Assembly (NCBI GenBank): GCA_032158295.1
Contig: CM063260.1
Location: forward strand, 12,674,452-12,738,451
DNA from: Pycnopodia helianthoides
Lineage: Eukaryota; Echinodermata; Asteroidea; Forcipulatida; Asteriidae
DNA length: 64,000 nt
Direction: 5' to 3'
The notes beneath the pieces were generated by a model. That model was not told where the DNA came from, did not search any database, and was given only the letters and a program-made list of their open reading frames with translations. The stretch's first letter is position 1; every line of letters starts with the position of its first letter. The position numbers and the translations under genes are program-made. This document shows, piece by piece, positions 49,540-61,818 of this stretch.

Positions 49540-52500
49540 GTGAGTGGCCAATTAAAAATTGATTTTTCAAATGCAGGACTATGCAAGGCAGTCTCAGGAA
49601 GGAATTGTGTTTCTCTAGCACGCTTAGTTCATGAGATCTAGTCAAGGTTTCCTCGGAATGTATTTCCGGCCATTATTCGGCAAGATTATTGCTTAATTGC
49701 CTTGTTGATTGCTCAACTCTTTGGCCACTTGCGTCGATTCCAAAATCATCACAGTGTCAAAACTAAACATAAAAACGGAGCCCTTTGGGACGGGCATTCC
49801 AATGGTGTAAAACTTGTACAGATCCAGCAATTATATGAGGGCGATTTGACCGTGCATACTTTGTATTTCTCTCCCGGACAGCTCTGTGTACAAAAATCCC
49901 ATTACACATAATTTTGCGGAGATTTCGGAGAATCGCCACATGCTTGTAATTTCCGGTTCGAAGATGGCATAAAGTAGCCGTAACAATTTGTTTTTCGAAT
50001 GCAGGAGTATGCAAGGCAGATTTAGGTACAATTTTTGTCTCTCTAGCACGCTTAGTTCAGGAGTTATACTCATTCTTAACTCCGAATTTATGTCCGGACA
50101 TTTTTCGGCAGGATATTTTGTCAGAGCCCTTGCCTTACGCAGCTCTTATTTGCTCAGTTGCTGTTGTAGTATCCCTACTCTCTTGCCACTCGCGTCGCCT
50201 ACAAAATAGTCACTGCCACAAATTTAGTATGAATTTATAGCCCTTGAAACGGGCTTTCCAGTGGTATAAAACTTGTACAGATCCAGGAATTATATGAGGG
50301 TGATTTGACCGTTAATGCTTTGTTCTTCTCTCCCGGACAGCTCTGTGTACAAAAATCCCATTACACATGCTTTTGCGGAGATTTCGGAGTCTCGCCACAT
50401 GCTTGTGATTTCCGGTCCGAAGATGGCATAAAGTAGCCGTAACAATTTGTTTTTCGAATGCAGGAGTATGCAGGGCAGATTTAGGTACAATTTTTGTCTC
50501 TCTAGCACGCTTAGTTCAGGAGTTATACTCATTCTTAACTCCGAATTTATATCCAGCCATTTTTCGGCAGGATATTTTGTCAGAGCCCTTGCCTTACGCA
50601 GCTCTTATTTGCTCAGTTGCTGTTGTAGTATCCCTACTCTCTTGCCACTCGCGTCGCCTACAAAATAGTCACTGCCACAAATTTAGTATGAATTTATAGC
50701 CCTTGAAACGGGCTTTCCAGTGGTATAAAACTTGTACAGATCCAGGAATTATATGAGGGTGATTTGACCGTTAATGCTTTGTTCTTCTCTCCCGGACAGC
50801 TCTGTGTACAAAAATCCCATTACACATGCTTTTGCGGAGATTTCGGAGTCTCGCCACATGCTTGTGATTTCCGGTCCGAAGATGGCATAAAGTAGCCGTA
50901 ACAATTTGTTTTTCGAATGCAGGAGTATGCAGGGCAGATTTAGGTACAATTTTTGTCTCTCTAGCACGCTTAGTTCAGGAGTTATACTCATTCTTAACTC
51001 CGAATTTATATCCAGCCATTTTTCGGCAGGATATTTTGTCAGAGCCCTTGCCTTACGCAGCTCTTATTTGCTCAGTTGCTGTTGTAGTATCCCTACTCTC
51101 TTGCCACTCGCGTCGCCTACAAAATAGTCACTGCCACAAATTTAGTATGAATTTATAGCCCTTGACACGGGCTTTCCAATGGTATAAAACTTGTACAGAT
51201 CCAGGAATTATATGAGGGTGATTTGACCGTTAATGCTTTGTTCTTCTCTCCCGGACAGCTCTGTGTACAAAAATCCCATTACACATGCTTTTGCGGAGAT
51301 TTCGGAGTCTCGCCACATGCTTGTGATTTCCGGTCCGAAGATGACATAAAGTAGCCGTAACAATTTGTTTTTCGGATGCAGGAGTATGCAAGGCAGATTT
51401 AGGTACAATTTTTGTCTCTCTAGCACGCTTAGTTCAGGAGTTATACTCATTCTTAACTCCGAATTTATATCCGGACATTTTTCGGCAGGATATTTTGTCA
51501 GAGCCCTTGCCTTACGCAGCTCTTATTTGCTCAGTTGCTGTTGTAGTATCCCTACTCTCTTGCCACTCGCGTCGCCTACAAAATAGTCACTGCCACAAAT
51601 TTAGTATGAATTTATAGCCCTTGACACGGGCTTTCCAATGGTATAAAACTTGTACAGATCCAGGAATGATATGAGGGTGATTTGACGGTTAATACTTTGT
51701 TTTCTCTCCCGGACAGCTCTGTGTACAAAAATCCCATTACACATGCTTTTGCGGAGATTTCGGAGTCTCGCCACATGCTTGTGATTTCCGGTCCGAAGAT
51801 GACATAAAGTAGCCGTAACAATTTGTTTTTCGGATGCAGGAGTATGCAAGGCAGATTTAGGTACAATTTTTGTCTCTCTAGCACGCTTAGTTCAGGAGTT
51901 ATACTCATTCTTAACTCCGAATTTATATCCGGACATTTTTCGGCAGGATATTTTGTCAGAGCCCTTGCCTTACGCAGCTCTTATTTGCTCAGTTGCTGTT
52001 GTAGTATCCCTACTCTCTTGCCACTCGCGTCGCCTACAAAATAGTCACTGCCACAAATTTAGTATGAATTTATAGCCCTTGACACGGGCTTTCCAATGGT
52101 ATAAAACTTGTACAGATCCAGGAATGATATGAGGGTGATTTGACGTTAATACTTTGTATTTCTCTCCCGGACTGCTCTGTGTACAAAAATCCCATTACAC
52201 ATGCTTTTGCGGAGATTTCGGAGAATCGCCACATGCTTGTAATTTCCGGTCCGAAGATGGCATAAAGTAGCCGTAACAATTTGTTTTTCGAATGCAGGAG
52301 TATGCAGGGCAGATTTAGGTACAATTTTTGTCTCTCTAGCACGCTTAGTTCAGGAGTTATACTCATTCTTAACTCCGAATTTATGTCCGGCCATTTTTCG
52401 GCAGGATATTTTGTCAGAGCCCTTGCCTTACGCAGCTCTTATTTGCTCAGTTGCTGTTGTAGTATCCCTACTCTCTTGCCACTCGCGTCGCCTACAAAAT

Positions 52501-54545
52501 AGTCACTGCCACAAATTTAGTATGAATTTATAGCCCTTGAAACGGGCTTTCCAATGGTATAAAACTTGTACAGATCCAGGAATTATATGAGGGTGATTTG
52601 ACCGTTAATGCTTTGTTCTTCTCTCCCGGACAGCTCTGTGTACAAAAATCCCATTACACATGCTTTTGCGGAGATTTCGGAGTCTCGCCACATGCTTGTG
52701 ATTTCCGGTCCGAAGATGACATAAAGTAGCCGTAACAATTTGTTTTTCGGATGCAGGAGTATGCAAGGCAGATTTAGGTACAATTTTTGTCTCTCTAGCA
52801 CGCTTAGTTCAGGAGTTATACTCATTCTTAACTCATTCTTAACTCCGAATTTATATCCGGACATTTTTCGGCAGGATATTTGTCAGAGCCCTTGCCTTAC
52901 GCAGCTCTTATTTGCTCAGTTGCTGTTGTAGTATCCCTACTCTCTTGCCACTCGCGTCGCCTACAAAATAGTCACTGCCACAAATTTAGTATGAATTTAT
53001 AGCCCTTGACACGGGCTTTCCAATGGTATAAAACTTGTACAGATCCAGGAATGATATGAGGGTGATTTGACGGTTAATACTTTGTATTTCTCTCCCGGAC
53101 TGCTCTGTGTACAAAAATCCCATTACACATGCTTTTGCGGAGATTTCGGAGAATCGCCACATGCTTGTAATTTCCGGTCCGAAGATGGCATAAAGTAGCC
53201 GTAACAATTTGTTTTTCGAATGCAGGAGTATGCAGGGCAGATTTAGGTACAATTTTTGTCTCTCTAGCACGCTTAGTTCAGGAGTTATACTCATTCTTAA
53301 CTCCGAATTTATGTCCGGCCATTTTTCGGCAGGATATTTTGTCAGAGCCCTTGCCTTACGCAGCTCTTATTTGCTCAGTTGCTGTTGTAGTATCCCTACT
53401 CTCTTGCCACTCGCGTCGCCTACAAAATAGTCACTGCCACAAATTTAGTATGAATTTATAGCCCTTGAAACGGGCTTTCCAATGGTATAAAACTTGTACA
53501 GATCCAGGAATTATATGAGGGTGATTTGACCGTTAATGCTTTGTTCTTCTCTCCCGGACAGCTCTGTGTACAAAAATCCCATTACACATGCTTTTGCGGA
53601 GATTTCGGAGTCTCGCCACATGCTTGTGATTTCCGGTCCGAAGATGACATAAAGTAGCCGTAACAATTTGTTTTTCGGATGCAGAGTATGCAGGGCAGAT
53701 TTAGGTACAATTTTTGTCTCTCTAGCACGCTTAGTTCAGGATTATACTCATTCTTAACTCCGAATTTATATCCAGCCATTTTTCGGCAGGATATTTTGTC
53801 AGAGCCCTTGCCTTACGCAGCTCTTATTTGCTCAGTTGCTGTTGTAGTATCCCTATTCTCTTGCCACTCGCGTCGCCTACAAAATAGTCACTGCCACAAA
53901 TTTAGTATGAATTTATAGCCCTTGACACGGGCTTTCCAATGGTATAAAACTTGTACAGATCCAGGAATGATATGAGGGTGATTTGACGGTTAATACTTTG
54001 TATTTCTCTCCCGGACTGCTCTGTGTACAAAAATCCCATTACACATGCTTTTGCGGAGATTTCGGAGTCTCGCCACATGCTTGTGATTTCCGGTCCGAAG
54101 ATGGCATAAAGTAGCCGTAACAATTTGTTTTTCGGATGCAGTAGTATGCAAGGCAGATTCAGGTACAATTTTTGTCTCTCTAGCACGCTTTGTTCAGGAG
54201 TTATACTCATTCTTAACTCCGAATTTATATCCGGCCATTTTTCGGCAGGATATTTTGTTCATAAGTTGTAGTCAATCTTAACTTTAAATTTTTTTCAAGC
54301 CAATATTCGGCAGGATATTTGTTGCTGGTTTTAATACGCAGCCCTCATTTGCTTTGTTGCTGTGGTAGTAGCCCTAATTTCTAGCCGCTTGCATCTCTCA
54401 CAAAATCATCAAAGCCTTGGAACTACAAATTTAGTGCCCTTGAGACGGGTTTTCCAATGGTATAAAACTTGCAAAAATCCAGCCATGATGTGAAATAAGG
54501 TGATTTGACCTTGTTTACTTTGGGTTTCTCCCTCAGACAGCTCTG
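49540..54545. repeat. ~459-bp satellite array, about ten units, degenerate at both edges
   Basis: Unit landmarks (CAATTTGTTTTTCGAATGCA) recur at 49985, 50444, 50903, 51362, 51820, 52278, 52737, 53206, 53670 and 54120. The period is 458-459 bp, except one unit lengthened by a local duplication of TTAACTCATTC near 52830. Central units are almost identical. A diverged unit at about 49540-49985 and a diverged remnant at 54260-54545 bound the array. Diagnostic bases show units near 52.1/53.0 kb and 52.5/53.5 kb matching alternately (dimeric higher-order repeat), and units at 50.2 and 50.7 kb essentially identical. Each central unit keeps an ~80-codon minus-strand and a 73-codon plus-strand open frame, but these follow from the nucleotide identity. 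Confidence 0.95.
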
Positions 54546-54577
54546 TGTACAAAACTTCTGTTGAACATACTTTTGGT

Positions 54578-54900
54578 TCATTTACCACTAATTAGTGGAC
54601 CAAATTAGTCAGCTCAAAATCGTGGTATGCCCGGTGTAGCAGTCTTTACGATTTTGGACTAAAACTTCCACTTTTATACATAACGAAGGATACAAATTCT
54701 TTCGAAAATGTGGCTGACTCAAATGCACAGGCAATCGTGCATAATAAATGGAAAATGGCGTCTGTATAACTGTGATTAGTTAACCACTAATTAGTGGACC
54801 AATTTAGCCATATCAAAAATTTGCAGTGTCCAGTGTGACAATTTTTAAGATTCTGGGCTAAATATGACACTTTTACTCCTAACGAAGGGTACTTACAATT
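54578..54900. repeat. ~205-bp direct duplication next to the satellite
   Basis: ACCACTAATTAGTGGACCAA at about 54580 recurs at about 54784, followed in both by similar TCAAAAT..., GTGTAGCAG/CAGTGTGACAAT and CATAACGAAGG/CTAACGAAGG blocks. Each copy begins with a CCACTAATTAGTGG palindrome. Confidence 0.75.
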
Positions 54901-55362
54901 AAAAAATATGTTTTAACAGCGTGTACATAATTGACATAATACAAGCACATTGTCTCCGTGTTTGCCGCTTATTTTCTATTACTTAGAAATTTTGGGGGGT
55001 CTTTTTTAATGCTTTCGAATGACTTATAGTTATAATCTTTCAATATTATCAATGAAAATATGTAAGTTATGGCTAAATAATATTCGTTCGGATAAAATAA
55101 CGGATTCGCCGACGGAAATGAGCCAGATGATCCATTTTGTCACCTCCCTGTACTGCATGTGTTCTAATTTTCTGAATACACTGAACGCGACTACGCTCTA
55201 TCCCAATACGCGGCTGGACTCTAGCGTCAGCTCGGTTGGTGTGTTTGTACGCTAGAAACAAAGTTAACAATAACATTAACACTGCTGTTGTTTTTTGCGT
55301 ATTTTCTAACAATACAATGTATCCTCTTTGCAGTTAGGCACCCGTGTCAAAATTCTATAAAT

Positions 55363-58300
55363 ATGACAGAGGTTTTTGAGATTTTTGAGCCAAGTGTATT
55401 GGTGAATATTGGTGAAAGAGAAGAAATAGTTTCGGAGTCTCAAGAATTTGAAATTGAAGAAGGTACCACTGTGCCTCGACATCAGCAGAGTGATCATTGC
55501 GGTAACTCCAGCATACTTGGGCCCATGACTGGTGGTGGTACACATGAGGTGATCATCATTAATGAAGAATTGACGACACCCGTTGCGTCTACATTTGGTA
55601 AGACTGTTCAGAGTATTTCCTCGAAATGAATGCTGAATATTTTCAATAATTAATCAAATTCAATATCAAAAACGATTGAACGATGATTGATAAAGATGAT
55701 CCTAGCTAAGGCTTTTTTTTTTGTAACTGCAAGTGGTTCACTTTAGAAACACTATTTTAAGCCGTTTTACTTAGTATTTGTAATATAGTATAGCGCCCTG
55801 TTTGACACAAACATGAGTGGCCGAAATTTTTTATTGGTTAAAAATACCCTCCAATCCCATTTGTGTTGTGTGGCGTGATGATACGTACGTAGTGCCAACC
55901 CAAGGTCTTCAGAGCACACAAGGTGCAAGGCCAAGGATTTAGTCCCACTTTTACAATTTCTTCTTGTTCATACCCCAAAAAATACTCTCCTTTTACTAAA
56001 CACTGGCCCCCCCAAAAAGAGCAAAACATACTAAACCATAACTCATGTTTCAATTATTCCACAACTCCGAAACTCATAGCAAGCATAAGTCATATCTCTT
56101 CTTACTTACATCAAAATATTATCAAAATCAGAGTTTCAGTTTTGAAGATATCGTAAAAAATACTGCACAACCCCAATTCAAGTCTGCAGAAAAGCTCCCA
56201 TTCAAACTAGTGCGTGACCTGTCAATCAACTTGGGGCCGGAGAGCTTCGGAAAACTTCAGAAATGTTTGAATAAGTCCGATGTTGGTTTTTCACAATTTT
56301 CATTATTAACTGTTTAGACTAAAAGACTTTGTCTGCAGCTACTTTTTCATGCTGCGTGACGCGAAACATAACGAAGTATCATTCACGAACGGGCCTCGTA
56401 TTTGGCAATAGCTGAGCAATCATTGTCAGAGCGCGCCCTCTTGTGTCGGTAAGAGTCCAATCCATATGCTGTGTGTTGAAGCTTCCTCATGGCTAAATAA
56501 AGAAAAACATTAAGAATTTCACACGATTTTTACTACACATTTTTTACGGTCCTAGCTCATAAAAAATGTCATAACTTCAAACGCCAGTAAACGCCAGTTT
56601 ACTTCTTTAGGTATGTATTATCAGACTGCAATGTTTCAGAAGTAAACCATTTCATTTGTTTTAATTTATTTTCCACCTGAACCGTACCTATTTAAGGGAG
56701 ATAAAGTAAATAATATAAATCTTATTTTATTATCAAAAATATTCAAGTTTAAACAGTGTAACTTTTTAGAAAATAAAAAATATGTACACAGATCTCCAAG
56801 CATTGAAACATTTTGGTTCAGTGACAGTGGATTTGAATGGAGTGCCTATGTACTCTTCAGTTGGCTGAGGTGACAGATAGTATTTCACTTATCGGGGACG
56901 CGATACAAGACCAGTCGGTGAGTTGTTCTTGTATCGCGTCCTCGTTTTTTTTTTTTTTCAAAGGCATGCTATATCTAATGTAGCTTTTTTTTGGTCCTAC
57001 TTCTAGACATTGAAACAACATCCGATTCAAGTCCAAGTCCAACACCAGAGAGACACGAAGATTCCAAGCAGGTTACATCAAAATCTAGAACAGTCAGACA
57101 AAGAGGAGAAAGGAGGGCAAAATCAAGGACAAAGCAAGTCAGAGCAGAAAATGTATCAAATAGGAAAAGTAAAAGGACAAAGACAACCTGTTGCCAGTTG
57201 TCAAGAAAAAAGTGACGAGGAAGATCCGCCAGTCGGCGCAGGCAAAACTGAAGAAGGAGAAAACAAGACAAGCCAATTTGTACCTTCGTCAGGGCTTAGA
57301 CAATCCCACTTCCGGACCCAGTATTGCTGACATTCCAGAGAAGGAAAGACTCAAGTGTGGACTTGGAGAATTGGAATCCGGGAAATTTAAGACTGTGTCG
57401 GGCAGCTGCGGCGTATTGGAGGGTCCATGCTGGTAAGCTGTACCGTCGTTTCAGAGGAGAGATTCCGGTGGATGCTCAACATGGGCCAGCCCCAGTCTTG
57501 ACAGGGGAGGAAGAGCGAGACCTTGCTGACTGGATCTTAACCATGTCTGAGAGGGGCTTCCAGGTCCCGGCAGCTTTGGTACGAGATGCAGTGCAGAGCT
57601 TCTTCAAGAGAGACAATAGCCCTTTTATAAATGGCAGACCATCTTATCGCTGGTATTATAGTTTCTTACGGCGTAACCCTAAATTGAAAGAAACGAAAAC
57701 TCCCAACCTAGCTCTGCTTTGCGATGCTGCCCCTACCAAGAGAGTTTTAGATGAGTGGTTCAGAGAACTGAAATCCTTCCTCATAAAACTAGGCATAATA
57801 GATAAACCGAGCCAAATATTCAACTATGCGGAAACTACATTTGGGATTAACACGAAAACGGATGAAATTGTGATTTTCTCAGAGACATTTTCAGGCTTTA
57901 CCAGCCGTAGAGGAGCAACAGTCGGGATGTGTGCAAGTGCAGATGGGCAGCTTTGTCCACCCTTCATTATTTATCGGGGAATGTGTCACAAGACGCACCA
58001 GTGGGATCCCCTCGATGGGGCGACAAAGGGATCAGGAGCATTCATTCTTGAGAAAGATGGGAAGAAGCAAGATGCATTCGGCTCCTGGATAGAGTGGCAC
58101 TTCGTGAAGAATCTCGGAGCGGCACGTCCTGTCGTTCTCATGCTGAGTTGCCACCACAACGCCATACCGTACGAGGCGTACGTTACAGCGCGTCAAAATG
58201 ATGTGTACTTGTTTCGTGTTCCGACCAAAGCTATCTCGCTCGTCCAACCCCTTGACATCGGTGAGGATGGTCCCTTCAGATCTGCATGGCTCACAAAATG

Positions 58301-60274
58301 GACATCGCAAAACCAACGGTTCCCTGTGAGAACCAACAACATAGCTCATGTAATTAACACTGCATGGAAGGAGGCTGAGAACTCAGAGGCCATCCGAAGT
58401 TGCTTCATTCAGTCGGGAGTTTATCCTCTGGATCGGGAGATGGTCGACGATGCTCATCTTCCAGATGGAAATCTAAACTTCCTTGGAAGGAACCCACCGA
58501 AGTACGAAGTACCTACTCGGGGAGACGATCAGGAAAGGCTTGTTTCCAATTCTGAACCGTGTTCAAAGGTAGCTGAAGTTGTCTTCCAGAAATTGGATGA
58601 GAAGCTGGATAAAACAACCCGAGAAACTTACCGAGCTTGTATTGAAAGTGGGCTAGATCTTGAGGAGACACCATTGTTTTCAGTATGGAAGAAACTCTAT
58701 ATGGAAGCTTATCACGGTGAGTCGAGAACCTCCCAAAAGATGTCCCAAAATTGGAAGAGGGCAAGACGAGGGAAGAAGAATTCAACACGAGGGAAAAGAA
58801 CCGGCAAGCACGCCAAGGATGAGGTTTACTGCCCATTTGTGACGAAGAGTATCGAGAAGATGGTGAGGACTGGATCGGTTGTGATGGACAGTGTCAGTCT
58901 TGGTACCACATCAACTGCCTTCCTCCTGAGGTGGTGACGCCTGCACTCCTGGAGGACAAGGAAATGGTCTGCCCAAAATGTGTGGTGAGTCACTTCCCCA
59001 AAACGTGCCTAATTTGAAATAAAGCCAACGAGGTCGGATCTGGTAGTGATCGGCAGACATTACAATGTACTAGAGCATTGGGCATGATGTACCTATTATG
59101 ATATTTTCAGACACTTGTTATAATACAGGCTGTTAAAATATAGGATTCGAACTGCCTAGCTACCATGCAAGCTCGGTGGTCTAGCAGTATGACATCTGCT
59201 CTTGAATGGCAAAAGTCATGGGTTCGAATCTCATCGTGTTATTAAGCCTAATTTTTTCACAGGAATAGGGAAGTACTGAGTATACAATGCATAAACCGTC
59301 CACACATCAGTGTATGGGTAAAACCAAATAATATTCTTCATCCCCGATGCAAATTTAACATACTGTATACACTGTTATTTATTTATAAATACAGTGGAAA
59401 GAACATTAGCTATGGCTATGGCCGGCTTCTTGAACGACGGCGCTAAATTATATAAGCAGGAACAGGTTTTCACATGAATCTGCTCCAAAGTGCATGTATT
59501 TTTAAGAGGGCTTGGGTTTAAGAGTTTGTTTCATCGCTGTTCTCTGATCGATCCGATTCTTAAATTTGACTTTGTTTTTAACCACAAATGGGGTTGGTGA
59601 GTGGGAAACATGCATTGAATAAGAGACTTTTGTTGACGCTACATGGTGGCAGACTCGGGGAGAATCTCAAAAATCGGAACGGTAAGAACGTTCTAATTGG
59701 ATCGATAAGTATTCCAGCGTGTGCTCATGGACTGTTCCATTGCACCACCGGAACATACCATTGAAATGCTCAAAGTACTAACGTGTGTAGTCACACTCTT
59801 GAAGGATTGCTCGTGTACTTTGGCACATTCTGGCGGTCCAATGGATTGCGGGCGTGTGCCCACGGGAACGTTCTTTTGCGTCGAGAAAGTGCCCTCTTTT
59901 TGAGGTGCTCCCTCACCAGGTTAATTCACTGTTCTCAGAAATATGCTCAAGCACAGAACAAGGAAGATTTACCTAATTATGTCTGCTATCACCTATGTTT
60001 GTACATGTAAAGTGGTCGTGGATAAGAATAGCATCTTTAACCCTCTTGCTGTCTGACCGTTCAATACCATTCAAGTGGTTTTGAATGATAGATAAACTAT
60101 GCCAGCCTGAAATATGATACCATGAGGGAATGCATGTACACAGTACACAGTTAGTTCTGGAAAATGTTGCCAAGAGTCAATGACAGTAGGAGGGTTAACA
60201 GACACACGTTTTACACACACATCAAAATCAACTTATTGTCTATATTCTTGTTTTCTCTTCAACAGAATCCTTGA
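55363..60274 (+). CDS. Transposase-derived gene B: paralog of gene A with HTH + degraded DDE + PHD
   Basis: Exons 55363-55597 (78 codons, acidic N-terminus MTEVFEIFEPS, donor GGTAAGA), 57007-58984, and 60266-60274 (Asn-Pro-stop). A CAG acceptor at 55331-55333 implies an upstream non-coding exon. Order matches gene A: basic region (57020-57290), HTH_psq (RAAAAYWRVHAGKLYRRF), CENP-B-type HTH (to RRNPKL), DDE region, then a PHD finger (about 58820-58981; CPFC, GCDGQC, WYHINC, CPKC). Catalytic pattern differs from gene A: first Asp is Ala (NYAETTF, 57828), second is Ser (LMLSCHHN, 58146), third is kept (VQPLDIGEDG, 58254). Frame breaks lie near 57190 (one base short), 57385-57405 (one extra or two missing) and 58833 (one T short in CCATTTG, just inside the PHD). 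Corrected length is about 740 residues. Either a functional domesticated gene with sequence errors or a decaying copy. The frames add up to phase 0 at the last donor once corrected, which favours the former. Confidence 0.82.
56896..56941. repeat. Perfect 15-bp hairpin in gene B intron 1
   Basis: GGACGCGATACAAGA (56896-56910) pairs exactly with TCTTGTATCGCGTCC (56927-56941) across a 16-base loop and is followed by a T tract. It lies about 65 bp upstream of the exon 2 acceptor at 57006. Confidence 0.85.
59165..59330 (+). mobile_element. tRNA-derived SINE in gene B last intron
   Basis: Head with AGCTCGGTGGTCTAGCAGTA and B box GGGTTCGAATC, followed by a body containing AGTACTGAGTATACAATGC. Same family as 7960-8150 and 44702-44910, so each transposase-derived gene carries a copy in its final intron, in opposite orientation. 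Confidence 0.7.
59633..59913. mobile_element. Diverged relative of the 15573-15884 TIR element
   Basis: Left part has GACGCTACATGGTGGCAGAC and the right part GGATTGCGGGCGTGTGCCCA to GAGGTGCTCCC, colinear with 15573-15884 but diverged. Confidence 0.6.
60041..60194. mobile_element. TTAA-type MITE, CCCTC family, inverted and internally deleted
   Basis: TTAA at 60037-60040 and 60195-60198. Reads CCCTCTTGCTGTCTGAC to GACAGTAGGAGGG, the reverse orientation of 10486-10706, lacking about 65 bp of the middle. It lies in gene B's last intron, about 70 bp before the last exon. Confidence 0.88.
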
Positions 60275-60617
60275 TGAAGCTACCAGAGATTGACAGACTG
60301 TCGTCAAGTTTACATCCGAAATGGCGGTTCGGCTACAGCTACACAGTTGCTAAGGGTGTTGCTAAGGGCATTCCTACACTTCACATCACTTCATGATTAG
60401 ACGGCGATCCAGCCATAGCCATAGCTGCCAATTCGGACACGGCCTAAGCCACTTTTGAGCTGCATGAGTGGCATTTTAGGTTTTCATTCTTGTAAGCACT
60501 ACAAGTGACCTCTTGCTTGAACTAGAGTCTAACAATTCCATTGTTTAAAAGAAATGACATCTTAATTACGGACTCATTTATGTAACGGCTGTTTTCATTC
60601 ATTCGTGATAACATGAT

Positions 60618-60790
60618 GGTCGGTGGGTTGGCACGTGGTTTCTTTCCTCGACTTCCACCTCTAGGACCCCGGTTCGAATTCGGCAGGGGGCACTATGTGT
60701 GTTGGGTTTTCGGTTCCTGCCTGATTGATGGGTTTTCCTGGAATATTTCTCTTGGGGTTTTCCTCCCACATCTAAAACTGAAACTTCCTT
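60618..60790 (+). mobile_element. SINE-like repeat
   Basis: Tetrad of motifs shared with 6988-7150: GTGGTTTCTTTCCT, CCCGGTTCGAATTCGGC (B-box-like), TTCCTGCCTGATTG and TTTTCCTCCCACATCTAA. It falls in the 3' region of gene B. An AATAAA at about 60881 is a candidate polyadenylation signal for the gene. Confidence 0.55.
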
Positions 60791-61427
60791 TCCTTGTCTT
60801 CTCTTCATGGGGTTCTAGGCTAGTATATTGATTAAGCTCGCTTTTCTGAGGATCCTTGGCTTCACATCAAAAATTAATCAATAAATGAATAGATAAACAA
60901 ATGTCCTCGTCAAGCAAAGCATTCAAGAGAAATGAACTACTTAGACCGGTGTCAAACTCGACAAGACTAACTAGGCCTTCGCCAACAAAAATACATTACT
61001 CTGCATGTAGGCAGCACACAGTAAACAACTGTTACAAACTCAAGTCCCTAATAATATGTCATCGTCTTTTTAATACACATCGGTCGCTCATTTGCGGGGA
61101 CGAGAATTGCAGATTTTTGATCTGAATTCAAACCTTTTTATGTCTGCCTGGTGAAAAAAAAAGGAGCTGTTCTTTTCTTCAGGTTTGAAGAAGTAATGCT
61201 CTTTGATCTCTTTCTCTTGTGCTGAGGGTACTGTTCCCAGAAGCTCCTTGAAATCTATAACTAAATCCAGGGGTTAAGAAAAGGTGGAGGTGCCATTGTT
61301 TCAACATACCTGAAATTTTGATTCTAGTTTCAGACGCTTTTGTCAGCAATGACTCTCACCTTTGTGTTTGGAAAAGCACAAGGGCATTCTGAAAAAACCA
61401 GGATTTGTTTGCTCTATGTATTTTTAA

Positions 61428-61814
61428 AGGAACATTACAGAATTGGTAAGAAAAAAACTTGTAAAATATACTTTTTGATCCCAGATTTACATAAAACTCA
61501 CAAGGTCTAATGATGATTATAGTAGAAAACATCCCTTGAAATATTTCTGTCTGAAATGCCATATTTGATGAGAAATGAATAAACTAATTTTCCGATTGGA
61601 GTTTATCGCTCAGTGAGCGTTTTATTCTTTTTTTGATTCACATATGATTTCATGCAAATGTGTCATCGGTTTTTCACTATTTTCTCGTGACCCAGATGGC
61701 CGATCGATCTCAAACTTCTACAGGTTTGTCAGTTTATGTATATGGTGGTTTACATAAAGTGCTTACACTGCCAGCAACTGTTTTGTTAGCAAAAACCAAT
61801 TCTGTAATGTTCCT
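61428..61814. mobile_element. TTAA-type MITE AGGAACATTACAG family, copy 3
   Basis: 387 bp between TTAA at 61424-61427 and 61815-61818, colinear with 21108-21492 and 22543-22928. Confidence 0.92.
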
Positions 61815-61818
61815 TTAA

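Noticed and set aside
50220..50245. CENP-B box-like site in the satellite unit
   Set aside because: CGGG is present with an A three bases before it, but the required TTCG at the proper spacing is absent.
49831..54260. CRISPR-like or protein-coding repeat array
   Set aside because: Units are ~459 bp with no spacer/repeat alternation; open frames on both strands follow from near-identical units in a eukaryotic satellite.
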